DNA of 64,000 bases from Sympetrum striolatum. Lineage: Eukaryota; Arthropoda; Insecta; Odonata; Libellulidae. Both the position numbers and the translations under genes were made by a program. The DNA is taken from the NCBI GenBank assembly GCA_947579665.1, contig OX388350.1:34009393-34073392 (forward strand), read 5' to 3'. Below the pieces are notes generated by a model. The model saw only the letters and a program-made list of their open reading frames with translations, was not told where the DNA came from and searched no databases. This document shows, in pieces, positions 58,949 to 64,000 of this stretch (the first letter of the stretch is position 1; each line of letters starts with the position of its first letter).

Positions 58949-58970
58949 TGTATGTGTGTGTGTGTTTGTG
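58891..58970. repeat. (GT)n microsatellite
   Basis: A nearly pure GT/TG tract with interruptions TCTG, TATG and TTTG. The Thr-His-repeat ORF on the minus strand is its shadow. Confidence 0.95.
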
Positions 58971-59630
58971 GGCGCCCTTACATGAAAACTATTTGTCGTA
59001 TCAATACCAAACTTTTTGTATAGCACTGTGGTGTGTGCTGTCAGAGTTGATTAGTTTTTGAAGTAAATCGGTTATCCGGAAGTCGAGTTTCATTCATCAA
59101 AGCTCATTTCCGGTTTTCACAATATCTCCGTAAATATGATATATAGGTATATTGTATACCTCATAAAAGTTTTAGATAGTAAAATTTACTATAACTTTTG
59201 AATTTAACATATTTTTGTATCACCGGTTGATTAGGAGTTATTCGTGAAATACCGATAAACCGGAAGTAGCTGTTATGTACTTTGTGGGCGCTCTAACATG
59301 AAAACTATTAGTTGGATCGATATCAAATTTCATATATAGTATTTTGGTCGGTGTTGTTAGAGTTGATTAGTTTTTGGAGTAAATCGGTTGACCGGAAGTC
59401 GAGCTTCATTTTTCAAAGCTCATTTCCGGTTTTCAAAATATCTCCATAAATATTATATTTAGGTATAAACATATATTTAAAAAAGTTTTAGAAAATTAAC
59501 TTTACTATAACTTTTGTTTGAAATATATTTTTGTATCATTATTTGTGTAGGAGTTATTTGTGAAATACTGATAAACCGGAAGTTAATGATTATGTACTTC
59601 ATGGGCACTCTGGGCGCTGTGGGTGAATAG
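58970..59630. repeat. 316-bp tandem repeat, two units plus a short third start
   Basis: GGGCGC(C/T)CT(T/A)ACATGAAAAC at 58970 recurs at 59286, and GGGCACTC begins a third at 59603. Within units, GAGTTGATTAGTTTTTG(A/G)AG, AAATCGGTT, CCGGAAGTCGAG and GATAAACCGGAAGT recur at the same offsets. Identity by eye is high (about four in five bases or better). Confidence 0.92.
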
Positions 59631-59800
59631 CCATCTCATCGTTTTTCATCGAACATGTCCCGAAAAAAGTTATTTATAATGCTTGTGATGTAAAAGATAA
59701 TATGATATAAATTAATCACTCATCTTCCAAGTTTAGATTGAATATAGAGTTCGAAAATACTGTCGTAGATAAATATTTACATCTTATATATGGAGAAAGT

Positions 59801-60012
59801 CATGTGCTGGCCACATCAGATTTTTTATGTTTGGCAAAGGGTGACAATTTTCATACTAATTTATTCAAACGAAAAATCAATTACCAAAACAATTTAGAGC
59901 ACATGACGAACAGACTGCGGAAAATTGGAAAACATGGGTCTAAACGTTAATAACATAATTATACCTCTAGCATACTCTACGATTAAGCACCTCTTGACAA
60001 GTTCTACATAGC
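59801..60012. other. Flank of the composite repeat; no gene
   Basis: The 70-aa plus ORF at 59738-59950 crosses the right end of the composite repeat and is unrecognised. Confidence 0.5.
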
Positions 60013-60300
60013 TTAGTTAGTTAGTTAGTTAGTTTGACCCTTTATTGGCGAGGTTAGGCCCAGGTGGGCCTCTCTTCCACCTTACCTCGTATGTCGTTAC
60101 ATTTAAAAAAACTCAACTTATTAAAAAAAATACAAAAAAAAGAGAAGGGTGTGGGAAAAAATCTATGCAACTGAAGGTTGACTAAGAAAAAACCCACGTT
60201 GCGGGAAAACACCCACAAAGAAAGGGGGTGAAAAAAAACCCGCGAAAACACAGTAATAGAAATAAATACAATATAATCGCAATAGAAATATATACAATAG
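60013..60300 (-). mobile_element. 3' end of a non-LTR retrotransposon with (CTAA)n tail
   Basis: On the minus strand GGCCCACCTGGGCCTAACCT is followed by CGCCAATAAAGGGTCAAA and then (CTAA)n at 60034-60013. A poly(A)-signal-like AATAAA just before a short tandem tail is the usual 3' end of non-LTR elements that do not use poly(A). The preceding minus sequence (about 60250-60060) is a T-rich probable 3' UTR. The 5' limit is uncertain. No RT sequence is left. Confidence 0.6.
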
Positions 60301-60600
60301 CTTAGGACTTAGTGGAAACAGCAGCAGACCAGGAAAAAAATAATAGGCTTTCTTTCAACTAATTATGCACATCTGCAGAAGCTGTACATTAAAAACATTC
60401 AATTGAGTCATATATTGAGGGTTTTCGCTGTAGCATAAAAGTTCGCACTGCACCCACATGGGAATAGAAAGGCGCGATACGGTAATGATACAATGCAGAC
60501 TGAAAAAGAATTACTAGCAATGAAAAAGTTAGGAACATTTTCCCCTTCCTCTTAACTCTATTCAAACGTAATACTCTGAAGCCAAAGGCGAATTGGAATC
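60301..60600. other. AT-rich DNA, no gene seen
   Basis: No feature identified. Confidence 0.5.
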
Positions 60601-61270
60601 GCCGATCATTTCAGCGTGAAAGTCAAAGCGAATATACACGCGATGATTTCCTTACATAAGCCTCTCTGGCAGTCGGCACCCTTCACAACACGCATAAAAT
60701 AACGAACTGCACTCGGGCACGAATTGAAAAGAGTGCATAAGGCGACTGGGAGTATGAATGTATTCGACGAGATGAAATATTGACTGGAAAACCCACCCTT
60801 AATAGTACCACTTCCACCTCCGTAGGTGAATATGAAATCGACGTCAAAAAAACAGTACCGATCAGTCTCGTTCGAGGCTTTGCAGATTCGAAATGCGACA
60901 GTTGGCCGAAGGAGTGGCCGTCGAGAGCGTGGGACGAAGCGGGAGGCTGCAGATGAGCGGGTTGGGTGTGGAGCTGATGGAGAATTACGCAATCCACAGG
61001 TGAGGTCAAATGGCACGGGCTTCAGCCGTGCCGAGACCCATTTAATCCTTGAATGGAGATGCTTCCTCGCTAAGAGTGATTCAACAGCCGTTTGTTCAGT
61101 TGGGTTCGCTAAGAAGGAATGAGAGCCACTATGATTTCGCTACGCACTCGGGCGTTAATTTCTCTGGCGGAGGGAGATAAAGAACGAATGGAATGCTTTT
61201 TACTTCAAGTGCCGCCTTCGTCAGCGTACCCAGTTCGCTCCCGTTTATCCGGGGGGAGAACTTCCGGTGT
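60601..61270. other. GC/CpG-rich patch; possible exon 60821-60999 between acceptor- and donor-like sites
   Basis: TTCCACCTCCGTAG ends at about 60820, an acceptor-like site. CCACAG/GTGAGG lies at 60999/61000, a fair donor. Between them one plus frame is open (ORF 60826-61122, starts MNMKSTSKKQYRSVSFEALQ, Arg-rich later). A second frame reads EYEIDVKKTVPISLVRGF before a stop. The minus strand is also open for 136 aa (60606-61016). No family in any. The patch extends to about 61260 with CpG-rich words. Confidence 0.25.
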
Positions 61271-62424
61271 GCAGATTTACTGAGATCCGCGTAAAAGCTT
61301 TTCCTACTATTGGCTGGCTTGATATATACAACATGCGATATACAAAGATTTTGCTTTTATTCTGGAGCAACCTTCCAAGAAGTCTCTTTGTGCACTTGTT
61401 AAATAGTTGTAGGAAAGTGAAGAAGAGACTGAAGATAATTTCCCAATGTAAGTTTCATTTTCTTTTATTCATTTCATTCTTCTGCGATAATTTGATGCGT
61501 ATTGTCTGTGGTGTTCTAATGACTACAATTCTGTTCTGAATATATTTATGGTTCATTACTGTTGCATTTTTCTTGCATTTGATTGCGTTATTATGTATCT
61601 ATTGTATTTCTATATCAACTGCTACTAGATGCTCTACCTATTCGTAGTGTTTGAATTATAATAATGATAATTCTGTATCAATAAATTTGTAAGTAATACA
61701 TTTAATTATTTCGTATCACCAGTGAATTTTCTCTGGCAAACTGCATGACGATCAGGAATCTACCGTTGGCGGCTTTGTATATTTTTAGTTCGACTATTTA
61801 TACTTAAAACTTAATCAGTCACAGCAATCGCTCGTAAATTCGTAATTCAATGTAGGCATATATATTCGTTTCTGCAATAAATACCGTCTCTTAAAGTCTC
61901 AAGAGGGTAATATAATGTACGCTATAAATTTCATGAAAAAAATGTCATTGAATAGGGAATATTAAGCCTTAAATACCAGCTTTCACTTAACCATGTATAA
62001 TGTTAATTTCTTTTTGTAAGGAATTCTAATGGCATCATTAATTATCGCTATCAAAACAGCAAATGATTTGCTTGTGGCAGAAAAGGAAAGTGTCCATTAA
62101 ACCTTTCAGTTTAAGACTCTGGAAATCTGACTAAGAGTAATAGAAATTTACCTTAGCTAAAACAATCTATAATGTTATTTATCAACGAAATTATCCCTAA
62201 ACTACCAGAATTTCTGAATCATTTTCTAACTTTTTATAGAGCTTAATTGCTGAACTCAAAAACTGGAAGGATAGATTACGAAACGTCACCTTACAACCAG
62301 TAAACGATAGCAAACTGGTTTTAGAAGTTTCAACTGCGCATTTAAACGAAAACCCGAAATATATGCACTGCTTTCCTTATCTCCGCAAGCCCAGAAACCA
62401 AAAAAGCCAGGAAACACATTCGCC
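61271..62424. other. AT-rich DNA, no gene seen
   Basis: The 90-aa plus ORF at 61267-61539 is Phe/Leu/Arg-rich and unrecognised. It contains no clear membrane topology. Confidence 0.45.
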
Positions 62425-62630
62425 ATGAACAGGATCTATAGTTTCGGATCACGAGCCACGAAGTGTTTCCTCGAGGCCTTGGATTTGAGGATGATTCCGC
62501 GATTTTTTGCGACGGCACTCGAGCCGCCCACGGAGAAAAGCCTGTGCAAACACAACATCCTCCAATTTACTTTCCATTTCCTTCGACCTGCGGTTGGCAT
62601 CGACCGCAAAAGCCTCATTGCATCCCTCAG
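62425..62630 (+). other. Candidate coding exon ending at CCCTCAG/GTAAGG
   Basis: The frame from ATG at 62425 (starts MNRIYSFGSRATKCFLEALD) stays open for 206 nt, up to a strong donor-like site after 62630, ending in phase 2. The block is CpG-richer than its flanks and of mixed amino-acid composition. A second frame (MFPRGLGFEDD at 62463) and the minus strand (99 aa) are open as well, and I recognise no family, so this is a candidate on signals alone. Confidence 0.22.
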
Positions 62631-62937
62631 GTAAGGAGGAGAGCGAACGAAGATAATTTCAATGCTCTTTCTTTCTGATGAGTTAGGGGTAACTCGAATC
62701 GTCTTGGGAATCAGAGATCTTCGGAGATTCTTCATAGAAATAGGTGGAGCTTAAAGCCAAGCAGCAAATTAAAGAGCATGTACCGGCTGAAGCAGTGGTA
62801 AAGGGTTCTTCCAATTACAAAATGGATGTCTGCTCTGCATTATTTTTGTGAGCACCATATGTGAGGCATATTGAGTTGTTATCGAACAAGCAAGGGAAAA
62901 AAAATTGTTTTCTATCTATCCAGTTAATAGTATCTAA
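62631..62937. other. No gene seen
   Basis: Flanking DNA, becoming AT-rich. Confidence 0.5.
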
Positions 62938-63483
62938 CAAAACAGGAATCACCATTCCCAAGAAAACAAATTCCGTTTTTATTAACTAAGCAAATTATAT
63001 ACTGTAACAGCGAGTGTTACTCTAATGTTACAGGACGCGAGATGGGAATCATTAGAAGATAGAAGACAAATTTAAAGGATAAATTTATTAAATAGGTTTA
63101 GAGAAATTACATTCTCAGGTGACGTAACAGACATAATACTGCCAGAAAGATTAGGGAAATAGATGCTAGACCGAATCGTTTCAAAAATTCATTTTATCCG
63201 CGAACTATATGCGAAAGCAACTGTTTAGGAAAATAGAATAAAGGTGCCTGCACCCCCTGCCACACGCCTAAAGCGGATTGCAGGGTTCTTACATAGATAT
63301 AGACACGACATTTTTCAATGCTTAAGCACCATTTTCACGACTATTTAAGTCTATCTTCAAGTATATCTCAAGACTTGAAAATGGTGTTAAACACTGAAAC
63401 GTCCTTTGTCCTCAATTAAGCGTTTAATTTGCTTAGTTATTAAAAACGGAATTAGTTTCCTTTGGAAAAATAGTTCCTGTTTG
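62938..63483. mobile_element. Fold-back element, about 546 bp, with nested inverted repeats
   Basis: The outer arms (62938-62997 and 63425-63483) are inverted repeats. Their inner 29 bp (62969-62997 versus 63425-63453) match at 28 of 29 positions (AATTCCGTTTTTA, then TAACTAAGCAAATTA), and the outer halves are weaker but share CAAA(A)CAGGAA ends. A second inverted repeat lies inside: CACCATTTTCA (63327-63337) and TGAAAATGGTG (63376-63386). The plus strand then has CACTGAAACGTC, and the minus strand has TTGAAGATAG, so the GATG/GAAAC motif occurs head to head as at 51.1 kb. No ORF. No clear target-site duplication. Confidence 0.7.
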
Positions 63484-64000
63484 TTCTTTCACCATGGATT
63501 GCCACCAAGTAACTCGTCATTCGGTTGATTTTATATCTGGTTTGTTTGAGTTGTATACAAAAGTTTCCTATGTTTATCACTGTTATTTGTTGTGCTGGAC
63601 TAAGAATTATGGTTTGAAGTTGTATTGAAAAGAATTTAAATATGAATTAATTTGATTTTATTTGGATGCGGTTTGAAATTATCATTCTATATATTTTGAA
63701 TCTACGGATATTTTTTACACATTATTTCATTTGTAATGACCTTGCCACCAGACCTGTGGCCTATCTGCGATGATTTCTGATTATAAATACAATCCTTGTT
63801 CTTTGCATTATAACATCATGCAACGTTTGAGACTCATCGAAAGTTCATTTGAAGAATCAATACGTTAAACTGAGTTAGCAACCTTTGAAAGTAGGTTATA
63901 AGAAATGGGGATCATGTTGACTAAATAGTAGGCAGCATTTCCTTTTTCCTTAAAGAAGTACTTGCTTTTATAAATAATTTTATACTCTTGCAATACTTTA
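63484..64000. other. AT-rich DNA, no gene seen
   Basis: No ORF of note, repeat or RNA gene. Confidence 0.55.

Larger units (their letters stand above)
58769..59800. mobile_element. Composite repeat bounded by 14-bp inverted repeats, with (GT)n and 316-bp tandem units
   Basis: ACTTTCTCCATATA (58769-58782) is an exact inverted repeat of TATATGGAGAAAGT (59787-59800). The left end itself folds: TACTTTCTC-ca-TATAC-gaa-GTATA-GAGAAAGTA at 58768-58800. Inside, in order, are a block with GACTTCGAGATTTCAACGG, the (GT)n tract, and two tandem 316-bp units. A 185-bp tail module follows, and CATGTGCTGGCCACATCAGA lies just beyond the right repeat. No intact coding frame. Similar (GT)n-linked repeats with GAGATTT blocks exist in other invertebrate genomes (from memory). 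Whether the whole is one mobile unit is inference. Confidence 0.65.

Noticed and set aside
58751..59026. Minus ORF with a Thr-His repeat protein
   Set aside because: It is only the translation of the (GT)n microsatellite.
1..64000. CRISPR array, bacterial operon, rRNA genes or prophage
   Set aside because: No regularly spaced identical repeats with unique spacers, no long gene-dense ORFs, no rRNA-like conserved blocks; SINE and LINE remnants show a eukaryotic nuclear genome.
1..64000. Endogenous viral sequence
   Set aside because: No ORF showed viral polymerase, capsid or glycoprotein motifs; the only polymerase-like fragments fit non-LTR retrotransposons.

Overview
This window reads as non-coding nuclear DNA from a eukaryote, most likely an arthropod and probably an insect. 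The background is strongly AT-rich. Open reading frames are short, overlap on both strands and resemble no family I know. The recognisable content is tRNA-derived SINEs, decayed non-LTR retrotransposon ends, short terminal-inverted-repeat elements, fold-back DNA and microsatellites. I cannot name the species. I see no complete protein-coding gene, no rRNA gene, no convincing functional tRNA gene and no CRISPR array. The window is best read as intergenic DNA or the inside of large introns.

Layout. 1-9 kb: a two-unit tandem repeat at the left edge, a copy of a dispersed repeat family (2.5 kb), two SINE copies (5.4 and 8.0 kb), a perfect 21-bp-arm hairpin (5.6 kb) and the longest ORF (178 aa, 8.6 kb, no known match). 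9.8-15 kb: the C-terminal end of an RTE-like reverse transcriptase with a (TGA)n tail, another non-LTR end on the minus strand with an AATA-type tail, and a SINE with a target-site duplication. 15-27 kb: mostly unique AT-rich DNA with a second dispersed-repeat copy and several GC/CpG-rich patches, one of which (23.2-23.64 kb) ends in a strong splice-donor-like site. 27-36 kb: clustered hairpins, a SINE, a TTACCGTA-ended MITE-like element and two more decayed non-LTR fragments. 36-51 kb: mostly unique DNA with CpG-rich patches, an (AT)n tract, an RT-like remnant at 43.6 kb, a hairpin inside a tandem duplication at 44.9 kb, and a third dispersed-repeat copy. 51-64 kb, the densest part: two large palindromes, two two-copy tandem duplications, two SINEs (one essentially intact, with an 11-bp target-site duplication), a second TTACCGTA element, a 1.03-kb composite (GT)n/316-bp tandem-repeat element bounded by 14-bp inverted repeats, a non-LTR 3' end with a (CTAA)n tail, and a 546-bp fold-back element.

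Two patterns cut across these pieces. First, a short motif of the form CTGA(A/T/G)GATG - short hairpin - GAAAC(C), often followed by AATAAA, recurs at seven or more loci and is twice or more arranged head-to-head in palindromes. Second, GC/CpG-rich patches of a few hundred bases recur every few kilobases in the AT-rich background. These patches hold nearly all the longer ORFs and are candidates for regulatory DNA or isolated exons. Three ORFs end at good splice-donor sequences (23640, 28396 and 62630), but none has a recognisable protein.
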